A DNA stretch of 64,000 bases from Ananas comosus (Eukaryota; Streptophyta; Magnoliopsida; Poales; Bromeliaceae). The stretch covers positions 10,468,415 through 10,532,414 of the forward strand of contig NC_033628.1 in the NCBI RefSeq assembly GCF_001540865.1. The letters run 5' to 3'. The notes below the pieces were generated by a model. It saw nothing but the letters and a program-made list of their open reading frames with translations. It was not told the origin of the DNA and did not search any database. Position numbers and translations under genes: made by a program. This document shows, piece after piece, positions 55,017 through 64,000 of the stretch. The first letter of the stretch is position 1, and every line of letters starts with the position of its first letter.

Positions 55017-58000
55017 TGATGTTTAATGTATATTTCATTTTGGTGGAACGAAGTTACCAGTGAGAGATCAGCAATCCTCACTTTAACAGCTAAACTGAGG
55101 TATTGCAGAAACAGGATGAAAGAATGGTGTAAGACGAAATTTCATAGTATATCCAACGCGATAAGGAGAATACAGGAGGAAATACGCTGCATCGATCTAT
55201 TAGAGGAACGGAANTGATGTTTAATGTATATTTCATTTTGGTGGAACGAAGTTACCAGTGAGAGATCAGCAATCCTCACTTTAACAGCTAAACTGAGGTA
55301 TTGCAGAAATAGGATGAAAGAATGGTGTAAGACGAAATTTCATATTATATCCAACGCGATAAGGAGAATACAGGAGGAAATACGCTGCATCGATCTATTA
55401 GAGGAACGGAATACACTGCCTCAGGATGTGCGGGATAAACAGGTCGACCTTAAATCACAACTCCAGCTCATTCTTAAGGAGGAAGAAATCCTTTGGAAAA
55501 TGAGAGCGAAGCAGCACTGGCTTAAGGAAGGGGATAGTAATACAAGATTTTTTCACGCAGTAGCCAACGGTCGGAAGCGTAGCAATGAGATACAGTATAT
55601 TGTAGACGATAATGGAAGACAAATCAACAATGAAACTCAAAAGAAATCATATTTTTTTCACTCCTTCAAACGTCTGTTTGGAAGCGTGGAAGAAGACCCT
55701 GCTTCTTTGGTGATTGGGCTGTGACCTGTATCGTGCGGACTCCCTTTCTGATCCGGATTCCCTTACGAGCCCGTTTACTATAGATGAAGTTAAAAAAGCT
55801 ACCTTTCAACTGGGTAGTGAAAAGGCACCTGGTCCCGATGGCTTCCCGCTCATCTTTTTCCAATATATTTGGGAGACGGCTAAGGAAAACATTTTTAATA
55901 TCTTTTTAGACCTCCAGGAGAACAACCTCTTCACAGCCCCAACAGACTACTCTTACGTCTGCTTAATTCCCAAAAAGGAATGAGCATGTCAGGTTAATGA
56001 CTTTCAACCGATATGCCTAATAAACGGAATTCAAAAGATCATCTCTAAAGTGCTCGCGAACAGAATCGCCGGCATTTTACCAACAATCATCTCTTCGTCA
56101 CAATCGGCTTTCCTAAAAGATCGACTATTAGTTGACTCATTTGTCACTGCAAGTAAACTACTAAATTGGTGCACAAAATCCTTTAAGGAATGAGTCAGTA
56201 TTAAGGTGGATTTTGAGAAAGCTTACGACAAAGTAAGATGGAGCTTCCTGCAAAGTATACTACGATGGCTTGGGTTCAGCGACAAATGGTGGAACTGGAT
56301 CGAACAATGTATCTGCAATGCTAAAATCGCCATTTTAGTTAATGGCGAGCCATCAGGGTGGATGAAAACTAGGAGTGGGCTGAGGCAGGGGGATCCGCTT
56401 TTCCCCTACCTATTCTTATTGGTCGCCGATTGCTTGGCTAGGATCACGGAAGAAGCTAGGGGAAATAACTTGATTCAGGGAATTGGACCAACCGCTGAAT
56501 GCCAAACAACGATTCTTCAATATGCAGACGATACATTATTTTTCTCCAAGCCCAAAAAGTCCGCTATACGTAACTTATTGTTCCTCTGGAAGATATTTGA
56601 ATGGGCCGCTGGCCTTAAGATAAATACGAACAAGACGGAACTCTACTACTTGGGAACTACTGTAAACAGGGCCAAGAGACTCGCAGATATTCTGGGGTGT
56701 CAAGTAGGTAATTTACCGTTTCGCTACTTGGGCTTGCCACTCCATATCAAACCCCTTCGAAAGGGCGGATTGGGCTCCGATTGTTAACCGTATAGAGATG
56801 CGTATCGAAGGATGGAAGGCAAAACTACTTTCAAAGGGAGGCAGATTAATCCTAGTCAACTCGGTACTTTCGAATCTCCCATTATTTTACTTCGCAATTT
56901 TCAAAGTGCCACAATGGGTTCTGAACCGTATTGTAGCCCTTGGAAGATCCTTCTTTTGGAAAGAGCGCTCCAAAATTTCAGGTGGCTCATGCCTTGTTGG
57001 TTGGAAAATAATATGTAAAAGCAAAAGAGAAGAGGGTCTGGGGATCAAAGATACGGAAGCAATGAATAAGACATTCTTAACCAAATGGTGGTGGCGTTTT
57101 TTCAATGAGAGACACCTGTTATGGGGGAGATTGATCACATCTTTGTATTACACTAGAAGAAGGCCGTTACACGAGGGAAGATCCTTCAGACCTTACTCCC
57201 AGTGGTGAAGAAGCGTGATGAGCTGTCGAGACGTGTTCAAATGCGGAATATCGTATGTGCTTGGTGATGGGAAGAACATCAGGTGGTGGACGGATATTTG
57301 GATCGAAGAAACCCCTCTTAGTACCCGATTTTCTGGAGTATTTTGCAGAATCGTGAATCAGGACGCCACAGTCTCACAATGCTGGAATGAAAGAGGATGG
57401 AAATGGCGTTTCATAACCAGAGGCCTCACTACTAATACCAATCCACAGAACCGCCAAAATATCACATTGCTCAAAAACCTGCTCACTCAGTATCGCCCAT
57501 TGGGCACAAAGGATAAGCTATTGTGGCGATGGACTACTAATCAAAATTTTACCGTTAAATCCCTTTATGATTTCATCACCAACGCAGGTCAAATTGATCC
57601 TCTGTACGATCATCTTCGGGGGTTAAAAGTTCCGCTCAAGCAAAAAATTTTCATCTGGATCCTTTTGCGCAAGAGATTATTTACAGCGGACAGACTGATT
57701 CGCCGAGGGAGTCCTATGGATCAGCACTGCATGTTTTGTGTGTTACTTTCTGAAACCTACGACCACCTGTTTCGTGAATGTATCTTCGTCAGATACCTCC
57801 GAATTGAGGCTGGAGTTTCAGTGGCGGTTGAGTCGGACGGGAGGGGGGATGTTCGGCGGTTATGGACACGGATCTCAAACAACCCCAATACCGTAATGAG
57901 ATCGAAAAGTCTAATCCAGTTAGCGGCAATCTGGTGGGTTGTTTGGACGGAGCGAAACATGATCATCTTCCGAGACGGGTCTCCCAATGCCTCCCGGGCT

Positions 58001-58298
58001 CTCGAACGAGTCGCGGCCCTGATCAAAGATTGGACCCAAGTTCTTTGAAGCTGTGCTATAACTCTCGTTTCATTTCCTTCGTTCTCTTACCCGTGTTTAC
58101 TTAGTTTTCCTCCGTTTGCTCTATTTTAGTTTTCCCGTTTTACGGACTTATTTTTTTGGTTTTTTTTTTTATTTTTTCTAGTTTTGCCGGTTCGGTTAGG
58201 AGACCCTAGCTGCTTCCATCATATACGCCTAATTCATTTTGCTTAATGAATGAAACAGTTAGCTTGGTACTTAATTCTCAAAAAAAAAAAAAGAAAGT
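55017..58298 (+). mobile_element. 5'-truncated L1-type LINE with poly(A) tail
   Basis: Starts in the RT N-terminal region (WWNEVTSERSAILTLTAKLR), continues through RT and zinc-knuckle regions and ends with a 3'UTR and A-run (58280-58292). The endonuclease and ORF1 are missing. N55214 separates two copies of a 197-bp segment (55017-55213, 55215-55411; two differences), so the left boundary is an assembly join, not a proven truncation point. Confidence 0.8.
55224..58048 (+). pseudogene. LINE reverse transcriptase ORF2 remnant
   Basis: Pieces in order: WLKEGDSNTRFFHAVANGRK (55.5 kb), stop at 55722, EKAPGPDGFPLIFFQ (about 55820), VDFEKAYDKVRWSFLQ (56206), GLRQGDPLFPYLFLLVADCL, the catalytic YADD box (ILQYADDTLFF, about 56510-56545), GLPLHIKPLRKGG, GGRLILVNSVLSNLPLFYF, then from 57215 the C-terminal zf-RVT-type region (LKVPLKQKIFIWILLRKRLF ... 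CMFCVLLSETYDHLFREC). At least four interruptions (55722, 55981, 56785, 57206). RT would copy LINE RNA at the target site; the YADD catalytic residues are kept, but the protein is not continuous. Confidence 0.85.
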
Positions 58299-59030
58299 AT
58301 TTTTCATTCATCGAAAAACACTCCATCTATTTAATATGGCCTTCCGAAAGGCAACTTTTTAGTTAGTCTTATAATACTTTTCTTTTTATGCCTTTCTTTA
58401 TAACATTAAAATTCGAAAGTAATTCATTCAATCGTAGAGGGAGGTTTGTATGATTCCAATTATTTTGGATTCTAGACTAAATATTTCTCTATTTTACAAT
58501 GCTTTAAAAATCGGGTCTAATTGGTCAGTTCACCTGGTCTGCAGTAACTCAGTCTGGAAAGCTATTCGGTTCAACCTTTCATACTAGATAAGTTAAAAAC
58601 TCGCTTTGATCCGTTCAATCCAACATTCAACCATCAAATCAACAAATCATTTCAGTTTTAATCAAAATGATTGGATTTTGTGGTGATCTAACTAATATTA
58701 AAATCCAAAGGCTTAAAATCAATTTAGTAATTTTATTTTTTATTAACATAGATTAATAATTTAAATAGTAAATGTGAAAACTTTATATCCACTTAATTTG
58801 GCCTAAAAATTGAATTTTTACAAACAAATATTATATAAAATAACCTCACTAGTTCAACAATTTATATATACTCATTTATCCCAGTTCAGTAATTTTGAAC
58901 TGGAATGGAGGTTTCTAAATATATAATTTAAGTATACGGTTAGACCACATCTCAATGAACTAACATTAGCTCGACTTAAGCCGGGCTTGTAAGTGTTTGG
59001 TTTACTAACGGGTCAACTCCCTCGTACACC
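58299..59030. other. Upstream flank of WEX-7
   Basis: Homologous to 61910-62650 upstream of WEX-8 and partly to 31960-32580 upstream of WEX-6 (GATAAGTTAAAA..., TTGATCCGTTCAATCC). No gene. Confidence 0.55.
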
Positions 59031-59031
59031 T

Positions 59032-59048
59032 GGTAAACCGGGTCCACG
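59032..59048 (+). promoter_or_regulatory. Conserved 17-bp WEX upstream motif (one mismatch)
   Basis: GGTAAACCGGGTCCACG, same relative position as in WEX-6 and WEX-8, followed about 40 bp later by TAATTGCGCGCCTCTTGC. Confidence 0.5.
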
Positions 59049-59180
59049 TATATTGGCAGTTTGTTTTAAAACAAACCCAACTAATTGCGCGCCTCTTGCA
59101 TCCCTTACAAATACCCCCTCCTCTCTCTCCCTCTTCTTCTTCTTCTTCTTCTTCTTCTTCTTCTTTTTCTTCTTCTTCTT

Positions 59181-59237
<57 letters not shown>

Positions 59238-59278
59238 CGAACCAACGCCACAACCAAAGAGCCAAGAATTCAAAGAAG

Positions 59279-59917
59279 ATGGAAATTGGGTCGGCCCAAC
59301 TGATCAATCAGTTGGCAGACGTGACCGCCGCCGAGGTGACCTTCTGCAACGGCCACCGCGTCACCACGATCATCACCAGCACCGCCGGCTTTGTCGCTGG
59401 CTGGATAAACGAAGTGATCCAATCTCACATGCCCCCTGCCAGCGCCAATGGTCGCGTAGTCGTCGGCCTCCACGTTAGGCACTACCGCAGCGACGCTATT
59501 GCCATCCTCCAGCTCTGCGTTGGCAATCAGTGCCTCATCTACCAGCTGATGCACCGCCGTGACGCCGGCCCCCCTGACAGGCTCTATGAGTTCCTCGATG
59601 ATGACCGGTTCTGCTTCACTGGTGTTGCTGTTGAGCGGGCCGTGAATATGCTGCGGATGCAATTCGGCCACACGGTGAGGGTTTGGGCGGACCTGGGGGA
59701 CGCAGCGTCGAGGAGGCGTGCAGATTTGCGGTGGGCCGGGCTGGACCAGCTGGCGAGGGAGGTGATGGGGGTTGTGATAATGAGGACGAACGAAGTGCGG
59801 TGGTCCTCGTTGCTCGTGCCAGTGCTGCCCATGGAGCACGTCCCGTTAGCATGCGTCGACTCCGTCTTCTCCTACGAGCTCGGCATGATTCTGTTAAGTT
59901 CTCCATCCATTTCTTGA
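59279..59917 (+). CDS. WEX-7: Werner-like exonuclease-domain protein, catalytic residues mostly lost
   Basis: 212 residues from the ATG at 59279 (MEIGSAQLINQLADVTAAEV), after a leader with (TTC)n and (CT)n runs; the longer upstream frame is leader. Core: GLHVRHYRSDA, ILQLCVGNQCLIYQLMH, FCFTGVAVERAVN, ADLGDAA, ADLRWAGLDQLAREVMG, LACVDSVFSYELGMIL. First motif H-V-R, second-motif Asp is Ala, third motif LxxxD keeps only the final Asp. Two residues shorter than WEX-8 around ASRRRADL. The normal stop is lost by a small deletion, adding SSPSIS at the end. Intronless and open. Tandem paralogue of WEX-8, 3.6 kb away. Confidence 0.85.
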   Translation: MEIGSAQLINQLADVTAAEVTFCNGHRVTTIITSTAGFVAGWINEVIQSHMPPASANGRVVVGLHVRHYRSDAIAILQLCVGNQCLIYQLMHRRDAGPPDRLYEFLDDDRFCFTGVAVERAVNMLRMQFGHTVRVWADLGDAASRRRADLRWAGLDQLAREVMGVVIMRTNEVRWSSLLVPVLPMEHVPLACVDSVFSYELGMILLSSPSIS

Positions 59918-61600
59918 TCCACGTCTCTTGCTCGATAACATAGAGAACATGCATGCACGCACGGAGATGTTGAAATATATATGCGTCCTTCTTCTTCTTC
60001 TTTTCTTATTTGTTGCTTCTGTCAAGATGATCGATCATGCATTAAACGTATGATACTGCTGGTGTAACACGCATGCATATATACCCTGCAATTGAGGTTT
60101 CTTGTACAATGATTGGTGAACTCGTGAACAACACTTCCTAAAGGTTTGCGAATGTTTTTTTTTTTCTTTTTTCTTTTCTTTTGATTTTGAGAGCGAAAGG
60201 TAGCGTGCTATATATATCCATTTTATTTATTTTTTGAGAAATATATCAAGCTAAAATTGCGAAATAATTAGACTTTGAACTTCAAAATAATTTGGACATA
60301 TACAAACTATATATCAAGCAGCTGATTGTACTAGATATGATTAGCCAGATTTGAAAATTTTATTGTAGCAAATTTGAGAGGAACATACTCACATCTTGGT
60401 TACAACCTTTTTAAATTTTCAAAAGATTACAATTTTATTGTTTGGTACTTTTTTATTAAAATGTTGTATAATTTAGAAAATCGATGGAAAATTTTTCTAC
60501 TTATTGGTATTGTTATTAAATTTCAACTCTTTGTGACCAAATGATGGAAAGGTCAAATAAATTCCACTTTTAAGTTTTTTTTATTGTTTTGTTACCAAAT
60601 AGGCACCGAAGACACAAAAATTACAACTAATGTTTCCCTCTCTCTTCTTATACTACTTTATGTAAAAATTTTAATTTCTAAAAAATAAAATTTAATTTAC
60701 AGTTTAACATCTCCTTTTTCACATAAAAAAATTACACAACTTAGTAATTAATTTTGCAAATTTTAATTATGACTTAATTTTAGTCATAAGATCCTTCTGT
60801 AAGTACTACAAATTCTTATTTATTCTGTGATAAGCCTATAATTATGTGATCCGCTATAAGTAGCAGCAGCAAATAATATCCTAATCAAATTCAAGTATTA
60901 TAATTTTATCTATGACGAAAAAATCGATTTTAACTTGTAATAATTGAGATCTCATCAAAAATTTAAGCAAACACTTAAATCTAAAAGCCCATTCGTTTCT
61001 TGATCACATTTCTTGTCAAATGATGGTGGTGGTGGTTTCGGGGAGAATTTACGGAACTCATAATTTTATATCCATATGAATATGGATGTGGATAATTAAG
61101 TGAAAAAAATCTACTTTATGGATATGAATTTACGGATATATGAATATGGATATGAATTTACGGAACACGTAATTTTACGGAACTCATAATATTAATTTTT
61201 CAAAAATCTACTTTTTTTCTCAAACCAAACATACGGAAAAAAATTTTCAACCTAAAATAAATTTATGAATATTTTTCAAAAACCGGAATCTGAATTTATT
61301 TTGTATTATATATAATATATATATACAAATTTAATGTTATATTTGAATTTGTATTTTAAAAATTTAGATTTAATATAATATATTTCAAAATATTAAAAAA
61401 AGAAATAATTATTTCGGGTTCAAATTTTCGAGTTCGAATTCGGATTCGGGTTTCGGATTTTTGGTCGGCTTCAAGTTTGGATATGGACTTTTAAAATCCG
61501 TCGGGTTTGGATTCGAATTTTTGAAAATCCCCTCCGAATCCAACCCGTTGACATTTCTATTTGCATGCAATGGTACACATTTATTCCAAAATGGGTGTAT
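59918..61600. other. WEX-7 3' flank and AT-rich intergenic
   Basis: 59920-60250 is duplicated after WEX-8 (63505-63950), including ACTGCTGGTGTAACACGC. The region beyond holds GATATGGATGTGGAT-type repeats (61070-61165). No gene. Confidence 0.5.
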
Positions 61601-61604
61601 AATG

Positions 61605-61848
61605 GAGTAGGGCTACTGTGCTATTAGGAGCACAACAGCTCTTGTGCTTCTAAATTCTTAACCGCCCATCAAATTTGATGGGTGGTTAGGGTGAAAAAGA
61701 AAAAAGTAATTGGAGAGAAATGCAAAGAGAAGATTCTCTCCAATTACTCTTCTCCCTTTCACCCTAACCACCCATCAAATTTGATGGGCGGTTAGGAACT
61801 TAGAAACACAAGAGCTGCTGTACTCCTAATAGCACAGTAACCCTACTC
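61605..61848. mobile_element. Foldback MITE, nearly whole-length hairpin
   Basis: GAGTAGGGCTACTGTGCTAT ... GGTGGTTAGGGTGAAA on the left is inverted on the right (TTTCACCCTAACCACC ... ATAGCACAGTAACCCTACTC). Arms are about 115 bp with few mismatches. The ends resemble those of 5110-5155 (GATAGCATAGTAGCCTCACT). Confidence 0.75.
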
Positions 61849-62650
61849 TGTATAATGTACATCCCTATGGGGTGCATTAGTAGCTTGTTCTTAATCTGGG
61901 CATCTGAGAGCCAAGTTTGTAGTTTTATTATATTTTTCTTTTTATGTTTTTTATAACATTAAAATTCGGAAGGAATCGGTTAAATCCTAGCGGGAGGTTT
62001 GCATGATTCCTATTCTTTTGGATTCTAGACTAAATATTTCTCTACTTTACAATACTTTAAAATTCGGGTCTAATTGACCAATTCGACTAGTCTAACAGTA
62101 ACGCGATCAGCCGGTAAAGCGATTCGGTTCGACCTTTTGTACTAGATAAGTTAAAAAATTCCTTTGATCCGTTCAATCCAAAAATTCAACCATCAAGCCA
62201 AAAAATCATTTCGGTTTTATTCAAAACAATTGGATTTTCTGTTGATATAAGTAATAGTAAAATCCAACGGCTTAAAATCAGTTTAGTTAATTTTATTTTT
62301 ATTAACACATATTAATATTTTAAATAGTAAATGTGAAAACTTATATCCACTAAATTTGGTTTAAAATTTATTTTTTTAAAAAACATTATATAAAATAATT
62401 ATATATATTATACAATAATTTTTAAAAAAATAATAAAATAATTATAACGTCATTAATTCCGACCTCACTAGTTCAACAATTTATATATACTCATTTATCC
62501 CGGTTCAGTCATTTTGAACTCGAATCGATGTTTCTAATTATATAATTTAAAGTATATGGTTAGGCCAAATCTCAATCAACTATCATTAGCTCGACCTACG
62601 CCGCGATTGTAAGTGTTTGATTTACTAACGGCTCAACTCCCTCGTACACG
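61849..62650. other. Upstream flank of WEX-8
   Basis: Direct duplicate of 58370-59030 with scattered changes; AT-rich, no gene. Confidence 0.55.
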
Positions 62651-62651
62651 T

Positions 62652-62668
62652 GGTAAACCAGGTCCACG
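62652..62668 (+). promoter_or_regulatory. Conserved 17-bp WEX upstream motif
   Basis: GGTAAACCAGGTCCACG, identical to the WEX-6 copy; about 200 bp before the ATG, followed by TAATTGCGCGCCTC. Confidence 0.5.
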
Positions 62669-62868
62669 CATATAGCAGTTTGTTTTCAAACGAACCCAAC
62701 TAATTGCGCGCCTCTTTCATCCCTTATAGATACCCCCTCCTCTCTCTCCCTCTTCTTCTTCTTCCTTTTTCTCCTCTCTCTCTCTCTCTCTCTCTCTCCC
62801 TCTCTCTCTCTCTCCCCCCGCAACGAGCCAACGCACAACAAAGAGCCAAGAACTCAAAGAAGAAGGAA

Positions 62869-63501
62869 ATGGGGTCCGTCCAACGACTGATCCCACAGTT
62901 TGCGGACATGATGGCCGCGGAGGTGTCCTTCAACAGCGGCCACAGCGTCATCACGATCATCACCAGCGCCGCCTACTTTGTCGTTATCTGGATAAACGGA
63001 GTGATCCAATTTTACAGTCCCCGTGCCCGCGCCCGCCGTCGTGTAATCGTGGGCCTCCACATTAGCCGGCGCTCCATGCACAACGGCCCTATTGCCCTCC
63101 TCCAGCTCTGCGTCGCCAACCAGTGCCTCATCTACCAGCTGCTGCACCGCAGCGACGCCGCCCCCCCTGTCAGGCTCTATGAGTTCCTCGACGACAACCG
63201 GTTCCGCTTCACCGGCTTTGATGTGGAGCGGTCCGTGAATTCGCTGCGGATGGAATTCGGCCTCACGGTGAGGGTTTGGGCAGACCTGGGGGATGCGGCG
63301 TCGAGGAGGCTGCAGCAGGACGATCTGCGGTGGGCCGGGCTGGACCAACTGGTGAGGGAGGTGATGGGGATGGAGATGATCTGGCCAAACGAAGTGCGGT
63401 GGACCACGTTGCTCGAGCGAGTGCTGCCCCTGGAGTACGTCCCGTTAGCATGCGTCGACGCCGTCTTCTCCTACGAGCTCGGCAGGATTCTGTTAGGTTA
63501 G
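62869..63501 (+). CDS. WEX-8: Werner-like exonuclease-domain protein, catalytic residues mostly lost
   Basis: 210 residues from the ATG at 62869 (MGSVQRLIPQFADMMAAEVS). Core: GLHISRRSMHNG, LLQLCVANQCLIYQLLH, FRFTGFDVERSVN, ADLGDAA, DDLRWAGLDQLVREVMG, LACVDAVFSYELGRIL. First motif H-I-S, second-motif Asp position Ser (a neighbouring Asp, GFD, lies three residues earlier), third motif LxxxD with Asp kept and Tyr lost. Intronless, no disruption, the cleanest member of the second subfamily. CT-rich leader and the 17-bp motif upstream; 3' flank shared with WEX-7 and WEX-6. Confidence 0.87.
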   Translation: MGSVQRLIPQFADMMAAEVSFNSGHSVITIITSAAYFVVIWINGVIQFYSPRARARRRVIVGLHISRRSMHNGPIALLQLCVANQCLIYQLLHRSDAAPPVRLYEFLDDNRFRFTGFDVERSVNSLRMEFGLTVRVWADLGDAASRRLQQDDLRWAGLDQLVREVMGMEMIWPNEVRWTTLLERVLPLEYVPLACVDAVFSYELGRILLG

Positions 63502-63583
63502 GGGCTCCATCCTTTTCTTGCTCGCATCTCTTTCTCGATTCCATACAGAACATGCACGCATGGAGATGTTGAAATATATATGC

Positions 63584-63640
63584 GTCCTTCTTCTTCTTCT
63601 TCTTCTTCATCATCATCTTCTTCTTCTTCTTCTTCTTTTT
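63584..63640. repeat. (TTC)n microsatellite with CATCAT interruption
   Basis: CTTCTTCTTC... with an internal TCATCATCATC. WEX-7 has a shorter version at about 59986-60003. Confidence 0.85.
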
Positions 63641-63708
63641 TTATTTGTTGCTTCTGTCAAGATGATCGATCATGCATTATACGTATGATACTGCTGGTGT
63701 AACACGCA

Positions 63709-63711
<3 letters not shown>

Positions 63712-63770
<59 letters not shown>
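63712..63770. repeat. (TA)n microsatellite expanded after WEX-8
   Basis: About 58 bp of TA where the WEX-7 flank has only GCATGCATATATACCC (60071) and WEX-6 the same (35850). Confidence 0.9.
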
Positions 63771-63775
<5 letters not shown>

Positions 63776-64000
63776 CCTGCAATTGAGGTTTCTTGTACAA
63801 TGATTGATGAACTCATGAACAACACTTCCCATAAGGTTTGCAAATGTTTTTTTTTTCTTTTGTTTTTGAGAGCGAACAGCAGCGTGTTATATCTCCATTT
63901 TATTTATTTTTTGAGAAATGTATCCAGCTAAAATTGCGAAATAATTTAAACTTTAAACTTCGAATTAATTTGGATACCAATCTTATATATATCAAGTTCT

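Noticed and set aside
59005..59307. Minus-strand Glu/Arg repeat proteins
   Set aside because: Antisense translation of (CT)n/(TTC)n leader microsatellites.

Overview
The window is a gene-poor, repeat-rich plant nuclear segment. It has long AT tracts, GC-rich islands, many LTR, Helitron, LINE, SINE and MITE remnants, and split genes. A broken papain-type protease exon at 37738-38183 has a propeptide resembling pineapple bromelain precursors, so a monocot such as Ananas is my best guess (inference, moderate). Seven isolated N characters (1368, 6013, 8126, 14731, 33149, 42401, 55214) mark assembly joins; three are flanked by near-identical direct duplications.

The unifying feature is a same-strand (+) cluster of intronless genes of about 210-240 codons related to the plant Werner-syndrome-like 3'-5' exonuclease family (DEDDy / RNase H-like fold). 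I call them WEX-1 to WEX-8. Readable copies: WEX-1 (364-1074), WEX-2 (5726-6415, with a join inside), WEX-4 (22565-23263), WEX-5 (30254-30898), WEX-7 (59279-59917) and WEX-8 (62869-63501). WEX-3 (15279-16935) is cut by a copia element and has another in its 5'UTR. WEX-6 (32793-35676) is split by about 2.2 kb. A pseudogene tandem array lies at 43119-46060, and 3'-end relics lie at 1369, 31678 and 46725. All copies keep the hydrophobic core of the fold but have lost most DEDDy catalytic residues, so they look like pseudoenzymes.

Layout: 0-8 kb WEX-1, WEX-2, MITEs and a gene-fragment-carrying TIR element; 8.7-11.1 kb solo LTR; 12.2-17 kb WEX-3 with two nested copia elements; 17.4-22.2 kb solo LTRs, MITEs and Helitrons; 22.5-31 kb WEX-4 and WEX-5 with a GH3 fragment and a Pack-type element; 31.5-35.7 kb WEX-6 with a mirror repeat and a perfect palindrome; 36.8-38.2 kb orphan exons of PIG-M and a cysteine protease (minus strand); 39.3-41 kb degenerate three-unit repeat; 43-46 kb WEX pseudogene array; 46.9-50.2 kb non-autonomous LTR element with gag; 52.4-54.2 kb solo LTR; 55-58.3 kb LINE; 58.5-64 kb the WEX-7/WEX-8 tandem duplication.

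The most anomalous observation is that about 33444-35086 is the sequence of about 31500-33148 written backwards WITHOUT complementing (a 1.6 kb mirror repeat covering the WEX-6 promoter and half of its coding region). It is followed by a perfect 504-bp palindrome. No known DNA process makes such a mirror, so an assembly or data error is the leading explanation, but it deserves checking in raw reads.
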